DNA from: Kordiimonas marina | GTDB lineage: Bacteria; Pseudomonadota; Alphaproteobacteria; Sphingomonadales; Kordiimonadaceae | DNA: 64,000 bases | Assembly: GCF_023006325.1 (NCBI RefSeq) | Contig: NZ_JAINDF010000003.1 | Location: forward strand, 310,001 to 374,000 | Direction of reading: 5' to 3' | Part shown: positions 35,816-45,280 of the stretch, in pieces | Position numbering within the stretch: the stretch's first letter is position 1 | How the letters are laid out: each line of letters begins with the position of its first letter | Made by a program: the position numbers and the translations under genes | Notes under the pieces: generated by a model | What the model saw: the letters and a program-made list of their open reading frames with translations, nothing else | Database searches by the model: none | What the model was told of the DNA's origin: nothing

Positions 35816-38029
35816 TCAGTTGCCCAGCGTGCGCTCGAAGAAGCTGAGCGCCATGTGCCACAGGTGCTTGCGCGCCGCCTCACCGTGGATGCCGTGCTTC
35901 TTGCCCGGATAGGTCATCAGCTCGAACGGCTTGCCCTTGTTCTGCAGGGTCGCCATCAGCTTGACCGAATTGTCGAAGAAGACATTGTCGTCCGCCATGC
36001 CGTGCATCAGCAGAAGCTTGCCTTTGAAATTGTCGACATAATCGAACACGCTCGATTTCTTGTAAACGTCCCCGGGGGCTGACGGCAGGCCAAGGTAACG
36101 TTCGGTATAGGCCGTGTCATAAAGCCGCCAGTCGGTCACCGGGGCGACCGCCACACCGGCCTTGAACACATCCGGCGCCTTGAAGAGGTTCATCAGTGTC
36201 ATGTAGCCGCCGTAGGACCAGCCCCAGATACCGACCCGGTCGCCATCGATATAAGGCTGGGTCTTGAGGAAGTTGACGCCCGCGACCTGGTCCGCCACCT
36301 CGACCGTGCCCATGGCGTGCTTGATATGGCCTTCGAACTTCAGGCCCCGGTTCCACATGCCGCGGTTGTCCAGCACCATGACGACAAAGCCGTTGGCGGC
36401 CAGAATGTCATTGAAGTCGACCGACCAGGCGTATTTCACGCGCTGGCCATGCGGGCCGCCATAAGGTGCCATGATCGCCGGGTACTTTTTCCCGGCTTTC
36501 ATGTCATGGGGCAGATACAGGCGGTAATAAAGCGTGGTGCCGTCATCGGCCGTGATGGTGCCGAACTCTTCCTTCGCCCGGCTCGCCAAATAGGGATGGA
36601 ACGGGTGGCTATCATCCAGCTTGTTTTCCAGAACGGCCGCCAGCGTCTTGCCGTCCTTGAGCGAACGGACCATCACCTGCGGCGGCTGGTCGGGGCTCGA
36701 GAATTTGTCGATGAAGACCTTGTCGCCCACCTCGGCTTCGTGCCAGCCTTTTTCCTGCGTTATACGCGTGATCGAGCCGTCTTTGTCCCGACGGTAGAGA
36801 TGCTCCTCGACCGGTGTATCCTTAAAGCCTGAGAAATAGACGGCGCCGGTGTCCTCATCATATTTTTCAAGCGACCCAACGACCCATTTGCCCGAGGTCA
36901 GAGCCTCCGCCTTGCCCGAGGCGAGGTCATACCGGTACAAATGCTTGTATCCCGTCCGTTCGCTGCCCCAGATCATCGCTTTGCCACCGTCGATGAATTT
37001 CAGGTCGTTGTTCAGATTGACCCAGACATCCGATTTTTCAGTCAGGAAAGTCTTCTGCGACGTGCCGTCGGCATCCGCGAACACGAGGTCCAACTGGTCT
37101 TGCAGACGGTTAAGGCGCTGGTATGCGACATGCTGACTGTCCGGCAGCCAATTCACCCGCGCGAGATAGATATCCTTGTCCGGCCCCAGGTCGATCCATT
37201 TGACCGCCTTGTCGTGAACACCGACAACACCGAGGCGGACAGCCACGTTCGCGCTGCCCGCTTCAGGGTAGCGCTGTTTCTTCGTGACCACGCTGCCATC
37301 GGGCTGGACCTCATACCGGTCCTTCAGGAGGACGCCGGATTCGTCATATTGCTCGAACGCGATCTTGCTTTCATCCGGGGACCACCAGTAGCCGGTGAAA
37401 CGGTCCAGCTCTTCCTGCGCGGCAAACTCGGCCATGCCGTTGGCGACCGTATCGCTGGCGCCTGTGGTCAGCCGCATTTCCTTACCGGTCGCGACATCGA
37501 CGGCATAAAGCTCACGGTCGCGGATGAAGGAAACATAGTGCCCCTTGGGGCTGAATTTGATGTCGGTTTCATACTGCGGGGTTTTGGTCAGGCGTTTGAC
37601 CTTGCCGTCAAGCGGCAGCACATAAACGTCCCCGCCCAAGGGAAACAGCAGCATCTTGGCATCAGCCGACCAGAAATAATCGACGATGCCGGATTTCCCC
37701 GCGATCGTGCGGTTGCGCTCCCGCCGGTTTTTCTCTTCCTCGCTCAGCTTTTCCGAGCCGCCTTCAAGCAGGCTGGCTGAATCGACCAGAAGCGAGGACT
37801 TACCGGTCGCGACGTCGAATTCCCACAAATCAAGCTGGTTTTTTTTGTCCTTCTTGCCGCGCAGAAACGTGATGCGCTTGCCGTCCGGCGACATCTTGAG
37901 CCCCTGAACGGCCGGGCCGTCGATGCTCGGGCTCGCCACAAGCCGGTCAATGGTCAGGTTTTCTGCGGAAACCGCTGTCGTCAGCCCCGAGGCTATCATC
38001 AGCCCCGCAGCGATAGCTGCTTTTTTCAT
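35816..38029 (-). CDS. S9 family (dipeptidyl-peptidase IV-like) serine peptidase
   Basis: A 737-residue exported peptidase. A signal peptide (KKAAIAAGLMIASGLTTAVSA) is followed by the DPP-IV N-terminal beta-propeller domain (about 30-480; LKMSPDGKRITFLRG, YFWSADAKMLLFPLGGDVYV) and the alpha/beta-hydrolase domain with Ser605 in GWSYGGYMT, the Asp in HGMADDNVFFD and the His in GKKHGIHG. DPP-IV-type enzymes remove X-Pro or X-Ala dipeptides in the periplasm. The propeller has the usual Glu pair region (GYWWSPDESKIAFEQYDES). I use the ATG at 38029, with GAGGG before it. It lies 123 bp from the TetR gene's stop on the same strand. Confidence 0.93.
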   Translation of the reverse strand: MKKAAIAAGLMIASGLTTAVSAENLTIDRLVASPSIDGPAVQGLKMSPDGKRITFLRGKKDKKNQLDLWEFDVATGKSSLLVDSASLLEGGSEKLSEEEKNRRERNRTIAGKSGIVDYFWSADAKMLLFPLGGDVYVLPLDGKVKRLTKTPQYETDIKFSPKGHYVSFIRDRELYAVDVATGKEMRLTTGASDTVANGMAEFAAQEELDRFTGYWWSPDESKIAFEQYDESGVLLKDRYEVQPDGSVVTKKQRYPEAGSANVAVRLGVVGVHDKAVKWIDLGPDKDIYLARVNWLPDSQHVAYQRLNRLQDQLDLVFADADGTSQKTFLTEKSDVWVNLNNDLKFIDGGKAMIWGSERTGYKHLYRYDLASGKAEALTSGKWVVGSLEKYDEDTGAVYFSGFKDTPVEEHLYRRDKDGSITRITQEKGWHEAEVGDKVFIDKFSSPDQPPQVMVRSLKDGKTLAAVLENKLDDSHPFHPYLASRAKEEFGTITADDGTTLYYRLYLPHDMKAGKKYPAIMAPYGGPHGQRVKYAWSVDFNDILAANGFVVMVLDNRGMWNRGLKFEGHIKHAMGTVEVADQVAGVNFLKTQPYIDGDRVGIWGWSYGGYMTLMNLFKAPDVFKAGVAVAPVTDWRLYDTAYTERYLGLPSAPGDVYKKSSVFDYVDNFKGKLLLMHGMADDNVFFDNSVKLMATLQNKGKPFELMTYPGKKHGIHGEAARKHLWHMALSFFERTLGN

Positions 38030-38152
38030 AGCCACCCTCATTAAAATACTGTGATGCCGCCCCCAGCGGCCCTACCGGACCTGCCTAGCAAATTTGACGG
38101 GAGGCGCCCAGTCACATATTCGAGCGTCAACTATTCAGTCGGATAAGATGGC

Positions 38153-38809
38153 TTATTTTTTCTCGCAGAGTTCGCGGAAACCGGCGGCGACGAAGGGCAC
38201 CATGCGCTTGTAGGCGCCGAGCATGTCGTCGGAATGAATGGCCCCGTTCGAGAGATGGTCGATCCGGCCCGTGCGCGCGAAGGTGAGCGTGAGCGCGCCT
38301 GAAAGGAAATGATAGCTCCAGTAGAGGTTGGCCGGGTCCGCATCCGGCAAGGCTTTTTTGAGCGCGTCCATGAAGCGCCGGACAAGCGGGTCAAAATATT
38401 TGGTCATCAGCTGACCGCCCCATTCGGTGGAGCTGTTCACCTGGCCGATCAGTTCGAAATAATGCCGCCAGCCTTCGTCATCCTCATAGCCATGCGCCAG
38501 CATCGGGTTCAGGAAGGCATCGATGATCTCTTCAACCGTCGGTCCATCAGGGCCTGCATTGGCCTGGCATTCCTCCAGCGCGGCCTGTCGGGCTTCGTTC
38601 AAAACCTCGGCACGGCGGAGGAGTACGGCATCAAAAAGCCCCTGTTTGCTGCCGAAATGGTAGCTCGCCAGCGCCAGGTCCACCTTGGCGCGTTCAGCCA
38701 CCATACGCATGGAAACGCCGTCGAACCCGTGGCGGGCCAACAGGGCTTCGGCGGCATCAAGAATACGCTCTTTACGGCTTTGGCGCTTTTTCTTTTCTGG
38801 CTCAGCCAA
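38153..38809 (-). CDS. TetR family transcriptional regulator
   Basis: A 218-residue TetR-type repressor: the N-terminal HTH ILDAAEALLARHGFDGVSMR and VAERAKVDLALASYHFGSKQ is well conserved, and the C-terminal ligand domain is of the TetR_C (CerR/YbiH-like) size. The longest frame starts at 38887, but that codon lies inside the operator cluster; a TTG at 38809 has AGGAGGGGG a few bases upstream and places the HTH close to the N-terminus, so I use it. The gene diverges from the TonB receptor-ligase-hydrolase operon, the likely target. The inducer is probably an acyl-CoA or a similar hydrophobic compound, by analogy with the operon's enzymes. Confidence 0.85.
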   Translation of the reverse strand: MAEPEKKKRQSRKERILDAAEALLARHGFDGVSMRMVAERAKVDLALASYHFGSKQGLFDAVLLRRAEVLNEARQAALEECQANAGPDGPTVEEIIDAFLNPMLAHGYEDDEGWRHYFELIGQVNSSTEWGGQLMTKYFDPLVRRFMDALKKALPDADPANLYWSYHFLSGALTLTFARTGRIDHLSNGAIHSDDMLGAYKRMVPFVAAGFRELCEKK

Positions 38810-38882
38810 TGGCTCCCCCTCCTGAACAACGCCCCCTTTTAGCCCATGGAAGCCCTTGGGGACAATGCCTATTCGTTCAAAT

Positions 38883-38929
38883 TTCAATGACCGTTGAATT
38901 TTTGCGTTGACTTTTCAACGATTGTTGAA
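38883..38929. promoter_or_regulatory. Double TetR operator (TTCAAy-N4-GTTGAA)
   Basis: Two 16-bp dyads lie 31 bp apart centre to centre: TTCAATGACCGTTGAA (38883-38898, one mismatch) and TTCAACGATTGTTGAA (38914-38929, perfect arms). A third overlapping dyad CGTTGA-N4-TCAACG (38905-38920) connects them. Three helical turns of separation suits two dimers on one face of the DNA. The position between divergent tetR and the TonB receptor gene implies control of both. Confidence 0.7.
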
Positions 38930-38980
38930 TTTACTTAATGCCAAGGTCTACGATTCAACCAAAACCCTGGGGAGGGAAAT

Positions 38981-41245
38981 ATGAAATCCAGACGGACCCT
39001 TTGCGCTGCCCTATTGGCAAGCGTGTGTACCACCAGCCTTGCCATCACCATGCCGGCGATGGCCCAAGACAAAAAAGCCGACGCAAAAAAAGCCGACACG
39101 GTCGGTCTTGAGGAAATTCAGGTTACGGCCCGCCGCCGGACTGAACGCCTTCAGGACGTCCCGATCGCGGTTTCGGCTTATTCCGCCGACAAACTGGCCC
39201 TGAGGGGTGCAACCGACATCACGGACATCGCCCAGGTCGCGCCGAGCGTGACGCTGGAGCCGTCGCGCGCCACCAACTCCACCCTCACCGCCTTCATCCG
39301 CGGCGTCGGCCAGCAGGATCCGCTCGCCGGGTTCGAGCCAGGCGTGGCGCTTTATGTTGATGACGTCTATATGGCCCGCCCGCAGGGTGCGCTTCTCGAT
39401 ATTTACGATATCGAGCGCATCGAAGTGCTGCGTGGCCCGCAGGGGACGCTCTATGGCCGGAACGCGGTCGGCGGTGCCATCAAATATGTCACCAAGAAAC
39501 TGCCCGACCATGCAGAGCTTGGCATCAAGGCCTCCTACGGCAGCTACAACCAGATCGACGGCATCATCAAGGCTTCGACGCCCTTGGGAGACAAGGTTCG
39601 TGTGGGGGCGACGGTCGCCAGCCTCAACCGGGACGGCTTCGGTCATAACCTGACCACCGGCCAGGACCAGTATAACAAGGATATTCTGGCCGCCCGCGCC
39701 AGCATCGAAATCCTGCCGAGCGACAGCGTCTTTATCCGCATCGCCGGCGACTATACCGACGACAAGTCCAATTCGGTTGCGGGCCACCGCCCCTACCCTG
39801 GTGCCCTGAGCGGCACGCCGGTCCTGAGCAATGTCTATGACACCTATGCCGGGGCCACGCTCACGACCGCCAACACCAAAATCCACGGCAACAACGAGAT
39901 CAAGGCCAAGGGCATCCATGGCTCGATCGAGTGGGAAGCCAGCGACGCGGTAACCCTGAAATCCATCACCGCCTACCGGACCGACTATACCGAATCCGTG
40001 ATCGACTTCGACAGCCTCGCGGTGGACGATTTCGACGCCCCGGTCATCTATGACAACAGCCAGTTCAGCCAGGAACTGCAGATGCAGTACCACAGCAGCA
40101 AGCTCAATGGCGTTGTCGGCTTCTTCTACCTGGATGCCTCCGCCTCGAACGACTTTGACGTTGTCCTCGGCCAGTTGGTCGGCGGGCTTGGCGTCACCGC
40201 CTATACCGGCGGCACGGTCGATACCAAAGCCTGGTCGCTGTTCGCGGACATGACCTACGATTTCAACGAGAACCTGTCCCTGTCGCTTGGTGGCCGATAC
40301 ACCAACGATAAACGCTCGGCTGACATTTACCGCGCCAACTATCTTGGCAAGGGCTCGCCGGTGTTCGGAAACGACAGTGCTACCCTCCTGGCTGTTACCA
40401 GTGACTTCCAGGCGGCGCGCACCTTCAAGAACTTCTCGCCGCGGATCGCGCTCGACTATAAGCTCAGCGACAATTCCAAGGTCTATGTCTCCTTCAGCCG
40501 CGGCTTCAAGGCCGGCAGCTTCGACCCGCGTGGCGCCAACTTCTCGTCGCCAGACGTGGCAAAGGGCTTCGCCCCGGAAATCCTCGACAGCTATGAAGCA
40601 GGCCTTAAAGCCACCTGGCTGGACGGCCGGGCGCGCACCAACATCGCGCTCTTCTATAGCGACTATAAGGACATGCAGATCCCGGGGTCGCTGCCGATTG
40701 ACAGCAACGGTGACGGCATCAACGACGGCTTCGTCGGCACCGTAACCAACGCCGGTCGGGCCCACATCAAGGGGATCGAATTTGAAGGCGAGTTCCTGCT
40801 GAACGAAAACCTGACCTTCCAGGGCACCTTCAACCTGCTTGATCCGAAGATCACGGAGTGGATGCTGAACGGCGTCAACGTTGCGAACCAGCGTTACATC
40901 CAGAACACGCCGAAGTTCATGTCCTACGCGGGGCTGACCTATACGATCCCGCTGGACTCCGGCACCATCAGCCTCAACGGCAACTGGTCGCACAAGAGCT
41001 CGATCGTGCAGTTCGAAACCCCGGTTCCGGAAATTGACCAGAAAGCCTATGACATCGCGAACGCCAGCATCGTCTGGACCGCGGAAGACAAGCGCTGGTC
41101 TGTCGGTATCCACGGCAAGAACCTGTTCGATACCCGGTACAAGACCTCGGGCTACAACTTCCCGACCCTGGGCCTTGAGAATAACATCACTGCCTTCTAT
41201 GGCGCACCGCTTACCGTTACTGGTACGGTCACCTATAACTTCTGA
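38981..41245 (+). CDS. TonB-dependent outer-membrane receptor
   Basis: A 754-residue receptor with a signal peptide, a TonB-box-like segment (GLEEIQVTARR at about 42-52), a plug domain (about 55-165; VPIAVSAYSADKLALRGA, IERIEVLRGPQGTLYGRN, GGAIKYVTKK) and a 22-strand barrel that ends with aromatic YNF, the usual C-terminal signal. It belongs to the large group of alphaproteobacterial receptors with the FIRGVGQQDP motif, used for siderophores, glycans, aromatic or lipid compounds. Being co-transcribed with an acyl-CoA ligase and a hydrolase, it probably imports an organic acid or ester rather than iron. Confidence 0.93.
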   Translation: MKSRRTLCAALLASVCTTSLAITMPAMAQDKKADAKKADTVGLEEIQVTARRRTERLQDVPIAVSAYSADKLALRGATDITDIAQVAPSVTLEPSRATNSTLTAFIRGVGQQDPLAGFEPGVALYVDDVYMARPQGALLDIYDIERIEVLRGPQGTLYGRNAVGGAIKYVTKKLPDHAELGIKASYGSYNQIDGIIKASTPLGDKVRVGATVASLNRDGFGHNLTTGQDQYNKDILAARASIEILPSDSVFIRIAGDYTDDKSNSVAGHRPYPGALSGTPVLSNVYDTYAGATLTTANTKIHGNNEIKAKGIHGSIEWEASDAVTLKSITAYRTDYTESVIDFDSLAVDDFDAPVIYDNSQFSQELQMQYHSSKLNGVVGFFYLDASASNDFDVVLGQLVGGLGVTAYTGGTVDTKAWSLFADMTYDFNENLSLSLGGRYTNDKRSADIYRANYLGKGSPVFGNDSATLLAVTSDFQAARTFKNFSPRIALDYKLSDNSKVYVSFSRGFKAGSFDPRGANFSSPDVAKGFAPEILDSYEAGLKATWLDGRARTNIALFYSDYKDMQIPGSLPIDSNGDGINDGFVGTVTNAGRAHIKGIEFEGEFLLNENLTFQGTFNLLDPKITEWMLNGVNVANQRYIQNTPKFMSYAGLTYTIPLDSGTISLNGNWSHKSSIVQFETPVPEIDQKAYDIANASIVWTAEDKRWSVGIHGKNLFDTRYKTSGYNFPTLGLENNITAFYGAPLTVTGTVTYNF

Positions 41246-41352
41246 TAACCCCCAAGGTTGTCCGGGGGAGAGCGAACGCCGCTCTCCCCACCAACAAGTC
41301 CCAACAACGGGCCGGCGCGCCGGTCGAAACTGGAAAGAGACAGGATTATCAA

Positions 41353-42888
41353 ATGTCCCCGTTTGATACCACAGCCCCCTTATTGCCTGAAATCCTGGCG
41401 CTCCACGGTAAATGGCGCGGCAAGAAGACCGCCCTCATCTCCGGTGACAAACGCCTGAGCTGGGCTGAGTTCGAGGCTGAGACCAACCGGCTCGCCAATG
41501 CCCTGATCAGCGCAGGCATCAGCCGCGGGTCCTCAGTCGGCGTGGTCATGACCAATAGCACCGAAATGGTCGAAAGCCTGGTCGGCATCATGAAATCAGG
41601 CGCTTCATCCGTACCGATCAACCTGTCGGTGACCGACGAAGCGCTTTACGCCATGCTGGATGATGCCGGTGTCTCCGCCGTTATCGCCACGGACGACCAG
41701 GTCGGCAGGCTGGCTGGTTATAAAGCCACGCACCCCAGCCTCAAGCTGATCGCCGCAGACGGCAATTACGACGCCTTCAAGGCCGAAGGCAGCGCCGAAA
41801 AGCCTTATGTCGCGATTGAACCCAATGACCCGCTCAATGTCATCTATAGCTCCGGCACCACCGGGATGCCCAAAGGTATCCTGCATACCCATGCTGGCCG
41901 CCGTGACTGGGCCTATGATCTCGCCATCGCGCTCCGCTACAACTGCTCGGCGCGCACGCTTTTCACCATCGGACTTTATTCCAACATCAGCTGGGTCGGC
42001 ATGGTGACCACACTGCTGGCGGGCGGCACCATGGTCATCCATTCAAAATTCGATGCCGAAGAAGCGCTGAAGACCATCGAGCGCGAGCGCATAACCAACA
42101 TGGCAATGGTGCCGATCCAGTATCAGCGCCTTCTCGAAGTTGAAAACCATGAACGGTTCGACCTTACTTCCATCCAGGCGGTCATGAGCTGCGGCTCTCC
42201 CCTCCACGCCGACCTTAAGGCCGCGTTGATTGACCGCCTGGGCCCCACCGTGATCGAGCTTTACGGCCTCACCGAAGGCATTATCACCACGCTTGAGCCC
42301 GAAGAAGCCGAAGGCCGGCTGGCCTCCGTCGGCAAGCCACTGATTGGCACCGATATCAAGATTGTCGGCGATGATGACCGCGAAGTAGCGCAAGGCATGC
42401 CGGGCGAAATCTGCGGTGCAGGCCGTATCGTCATGCCGGGTTACCTCAACCGGCCTGACGCCACCGCCGACAGCACCTGGATCGATCCGGACGGCAAGGC
42501 CTGGTTGCGTACAGGCGATATTGGACAACTTGACGAAGAAGGCTACCTTTATATCGTTGACCGCAAGAAGGATATGATCCTTTCGGGTGGGCAGAATATC
42601 TATCCGCAGGATATCGAGGCCGTTCTGATTACCAACCCCGATATCAATGATGTTGCCGTCATCGGTGCGAAAAGCAGCCGGTGGGGCGAGACACCGGTGG
42701 CGATCATCGTGCCGGAAAAAGGCTGCGGTCTTGGCCCTGAGGATTTCAAGGCCTGGGCCAATGGCCGTCTCGGCAAACAGCAGCGGATCGCGGCGGTCGA
42801 ATTTATCGACGCCCTGCCCCGGAACCCGAACGGCAAGATCCTGAAGCGGGACCTGAGAACGATATATGGGGACAAGGATTATGGCTGA
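41353..42888 (+). CDS. Acyl-CoA synthetase (class I adenylate-forming enzyme)
   Basis: A 511-residue ANL-family ligase. The phosphate-binding loop is YSSGTTGMPKGILHTH, the A5 motif ELYGLTEGI, the A7 region WLRTGDIGQLDEEGYLYIVD, the hinge DRKKDMILSGGQNIYPQDIE and the catalytic Lys in NGKILKRDLR. It activates a carboxylic acid to acyl-adenylate and then acyl-CoA; the substrate could be a fatty, aromatic or terpenoid acid. It starts about 107 bp after the receptor gene and overlaps the hydrolase gene by eight bases. Confidence 0.9.
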   Translation: MSPFDTTAPLLPEILALHGKWRGKKTALISGDKRLSWAEFEAETNRLANALISAGISRGSSVGVVMTNSTEMVESLVGIMKSGASSVPINLSVTDEALYAMLDDAGVSAVIATDDQVGRLAGYKATHPSLKLIAADGNYDAFKAEGSAEKPYVAIEPNDPLNVIYSSGTTGMPKGILHTHAGRRDWAYDLAIALRYNCSARTLFTIGLYSNISWVGMVTTLLAGGTMVIHSKFDAEEALKTIERERITNMAMVPIQYQRLLEVENHERFDLTSIQAVMSCGSPLHADLKAALIDRLGPTVIELYGLTEGIITTLEPEEAEGRLASVGKPLIGTDIKIVGDDDREVAQGMPGEICGAGRIVMPGYLNRPDATADSTWIDPDGKAWLRTGDIGQLDEEGYLYIVDRKKDMILSGGQNIYPQDIEAVLITNPDINDVAVIGAKSSRWGETPVAIIVPEKGCGLGPEDFKAWANGRLGKQQRIAAVEFIDALPRNPNGKILKRDLRTIYGDKDYG

Positions 42889-43762
42889 TAGCGCGGCACG
42901 CCCGACGGCTACCTACACAGACGAATATTTCACCAACACCGATGGGTTGAAGCAGCATTACCGGGACTATAACACCGCCGGGCCGGATGCCCCCGTGGTG
43001 CTGTGCATCCCCGGCCTCACCCGCAACGCCAAGGATTTCGAGGAAATCGCCGCCCATATCGCGGACCGTTGCCGGGTGCTCTGTTTCGAGAACCGCGGCC
43101 GCGGCCTGTCGGAATGGGACCCGGACCCGAGCCGCTACACGCCCGTGACCTATGTCGGTGATGTGCTCACGCTCGTGAACCAGTTGGGCCTCAAGGACGT
43201 CATCGCCTTCGGCACGTCCCTGGGCGGCCTCATGACCATGATCCTTCAGGCCACCACGCCCGGTGTGTGGCGCGCCGCCATCATCAATGATATCGGCCCG
43301 GAAATCGATGACGCGGGCATTGAACGCATCAAGGGCTTTGTCGGCAAGGGCACGCCGCCGAAGACATGGGAACAAGCTATTGAAAGCACCCGTAAAATCG
43401 GCCTCAGCATGTTCCCGAGCTTCACGGATGATGAGTGGTCCCGCATGACCCACAAGCTTTATGCAGATGTGGACGGCAAGCCTGTCATCCAGTATGACGC
43501 CGCCCTCGCCCAGAATTTCGATGCCGAGCCCGACCAGGCCGCACCGGACCTGTGGCCGATCTGGGCCGCCATGTATAGCGTGCCGACGCTGGTCCTCAGG
43601 GGTGAGCTTTCAGACATCCTTTCCGCCGAGACGCTGGACAAGATGGCCGCAGGCCACCCGGACCTCACCGCCGTCACCATTCCCGGTATCGGCCACGCGC
43701 CCATGCTGTGGGAACAGGAATCGATGGACGCGGTCGATAATTTCCTCGCCCGCTTCGTCTGA
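42881..43762 (+). CDS. Alpha/beta hydrolase
   Basis: A 293-residue hydrolase of the alpha/beta fold: oxyanion region VVLCIPGLTRNAKDFEEIAA, RGRGLSEWDPDPSRYTP, nucleophile elbow AFGTSLGGLM, acid probably in RGELSDILS and His in IPGIGHAPMLWEQ. This is the epoxide-hydrolase/haloperoxidase/meta-cleavage-hydrolase neighbourhood; activity cannot be specified. The ATG at 42881 sits inside the end of the acyl-CoA ligase gene (ATGGCTGA), so translation is coupled. It probably releases the acid that the ligase activates, or hydrolyses a downstream intermediate. Confidence 0.88.
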   Translation: MADSAARPTATYTDEYFTNTDGLKQHYRDYNTAGPDAPVVLCIPGLTRNAKDFEEIAAHIADRCRVLCFENRGRGLSEWDPDPSRYTPVTYVGDVLTLVNQLGLKDVIAFGTSLGGLMTMILQATTPGVWRAAIINDIGPEIDDAGIERIKGFVGKGTPPKTWEQAIESTRKIGLSMFPSFTDDEWSRMTHKLYADVDGKPVIQYDAALAQNFDAEPDQAAPDLWPIWAAMYSVPTLVLRGELSDILSAETLDKMAAGHPDLTAVTIPGIGHAPMLWEQESMDAVDNFLARFV

Positions 43763-43788
43763 GCCGGTCGCTTCGTAACCGCTCTCAT

Positions 43789-43888
43789 TGTCATACCGGG
43801 GCTTGACCCCGGTATCCATGCGCTGCGTCCATCACGGGAGATCGCGGCAGATATCGGATGCCCCCCGGGATCAAGTCCCGGGGTGACA
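43789..43888. repeat. Inverted pair of GC-rich intergenic repeats
   Basis: The left unit TGTCATACCGGGGCTTGACC... (43789-43820) and the right unit (43856-43888, ending AAGTCCCGGGGTGACA) are near reverse complements, 35 bp apart. Each unit is also a hairpin (ACCGGGG-CTTG-ACCCCGGT; CCCCGGGA-TCAAG-TCCCGGGG). Short repeats with a CGGGGTCAAGCCCCGG core are dispersed in intergenic DNA of many Alphaproteobacteria. Here the pair follows the hydrolase gene and may help terminate that transcript. Confidence 0.8.
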
Positions 43889-44042
43889 CGGTTATAACAA
43901 CAGAGCACAACGCGGCGCCAACCAGCACGACTGCCCCGCGTCTTATCCTTGAAAAATAACCCAAATAGCGTGCTTCTGGCTGGACATGGCCTGCACACTA
44001 TGGCAATGCTGCGGACCGTACTTTTATTTCATGGAGTCTGGT

Positions 44043-45263
44043 GTGCACGAACAATTATTGCCGATAACGGCCCAAGATGTTTTCGAAGCGGAAAGATCAA
44101 TCCGCGACGCCGTTAAACGCACCCAGACCATCCCATCCAAAACTCTGTCGGCCATAACCGGCGCTGATTGCTGGCTGAAGCAGGAGATTTTCCAGTTCAC
44201 CGCCGCCTATAAGGAACGCGGGGCCCTGAATAAGCTTCTGTCGCTCCCGAAGGATACCAAGGGCGTGATCGCAGCCTCTGCCGGCAACCATGCCCAGGGC
44301 ATCAGCTACCACGCCACGCGGCTCGGTATCCCCGCCACCATCGTCATGCCTGAGGGTACGCCCTTCAACAAGGTGAAGCGCACCGAAGAGCTGGGCGCGC
44401 GCGTGGTGCTCACCGGCAGCAATTTCGAGATCGCGACCCAGGCGGCATACGAACTGGCGGCCAAGGAAGGCCTGACATTCATCCACCCGTTCGATGACCC
44501 GCTTGTAATGGCTGGCCAAGGCACCGTGGGGCTTGAAATGCTCGAAGACGTGCCAGAGCTCGACACCCTCCTCGTCCCCATCGGCGGCGGCGGGCTTATC
44601 TCGGGCATCGCCACTATCGCCAAGCATATCAAGCCGGACATCCGGATCATCGGCGTCCAGACCGAAGCCTTCCCCGCCATGAAGGAAGTGGTGGACGGTG
44701 TCGACCTGGATGGCAGCTTCATCTCCATCGCCGAAGGTATCGCCGTTAAAACGCCGGGCCAGAATACCCGCAAGGTGGTCGCAGCCCTCGTGGATGAGAT
44801 CCTCATCGTGCCCGAACGCCGTATCGAAGCCGCGCTCGTGATGCTGATGGAGATCGAGAAGATCGTCGTCGAAGGCGCCGCCGCCACTGGCCTGGCCGCG
44901 CTTCTGGAGTACCCTGACCGCTTCAAGGACCGCAAGGTGGGGATGGTACTCACCGGCGGCAATATCGATAGCCGCCTGCTCGCCAGCGCCATCATGCGCG
45001 GCATGGCCCGTGACGGCCGCCTGGCACGCCTGCGCATCACCATGATGGACCAGCCCGGCGCGCTCGCCAAAGTCACCGAGGTGGTGGCCCAGGTCGGCGC
45101 CAATGTCATTGAGATGCGCCACCAGCGCGAATTTGGCGCCATTTCGCTGAAGCTCACCGAAATGGAGCTGGTGATCGAAGCCAAGGACCGCGAGCACGCC
45201 ATGCGGCTCGTCAGCGCCCTCGAAGACGCAGGCTTCAAGGTCGATTACGCCAAGACGGTTTGA
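44043..45263 (+). CDS. ilvA: Threonine ammonia-lyase (threonine dehydratase) with ACT domain
   Basis: A PLP enzyme that deaminates threonine to 2-oxobutyrate, the first step from threonine to isoleucine. The 406-residue protein has the PLP Lys57 in FTAAYKERGALNKL, SAGNHAQGISYHATRLG, the phosphate-binding GGGGLISGIA and a single C-terminal ACT-like domain (about 330-406, RITMMDQPGALAKVTEVVAQ). The size and single ACT domain fit the short IlvA/TdcB-like form that may be catabolic rather than feedback-controlled. A GTG at 44043, six bases after GGAG, is a better start than the ATG at 44031 or 43986. Serine can also be a substrate. Confidence 0.92.
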   Translation: MHEQLLPITAQDVFEAERSIRDAVKRTQTIPSKTLSAITGADCWLKQEIFQFTAAYKERGALNKLLSLPKDTKGVIAASAGNHAQGISYHATRLGIPATIVMPEGTPFNKVKRTEELGARVVLTGSNFEIATQAAYELAAKEGLTFIHPFDDPLVMAGQGTVGLEMLEDVPELDTLLVPIGGGGLISGIATIAKHIKPDIRIIGVQTEAFPAMKEVVDGVDLDGSFISIAEGIAVKTPGQNTRKVVAALVDEILIVPERRIEAALVMLMEIEKIVVEGAAATGLAALLEYPDRFKDRKVGMVLTGGNIDSRLLASAIMRGMARDGRLARLRITMMDQPGALAKVTEVVAQVGANVIEMRHQREFGAISLKLTEMELVIEAKDREHAMRLVSALEDAGFKVDYAKTV

Positions 45264-45280
45264 TTCCCGGGCCCAAATAA

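Noticed and set aside
39011-41113. 700-codon open frame antisense to the TonB receptor
   Set aside because: Shadow of the receptor gene; the protein shows no motif while the plus-strand frame has a full plug and barrel.
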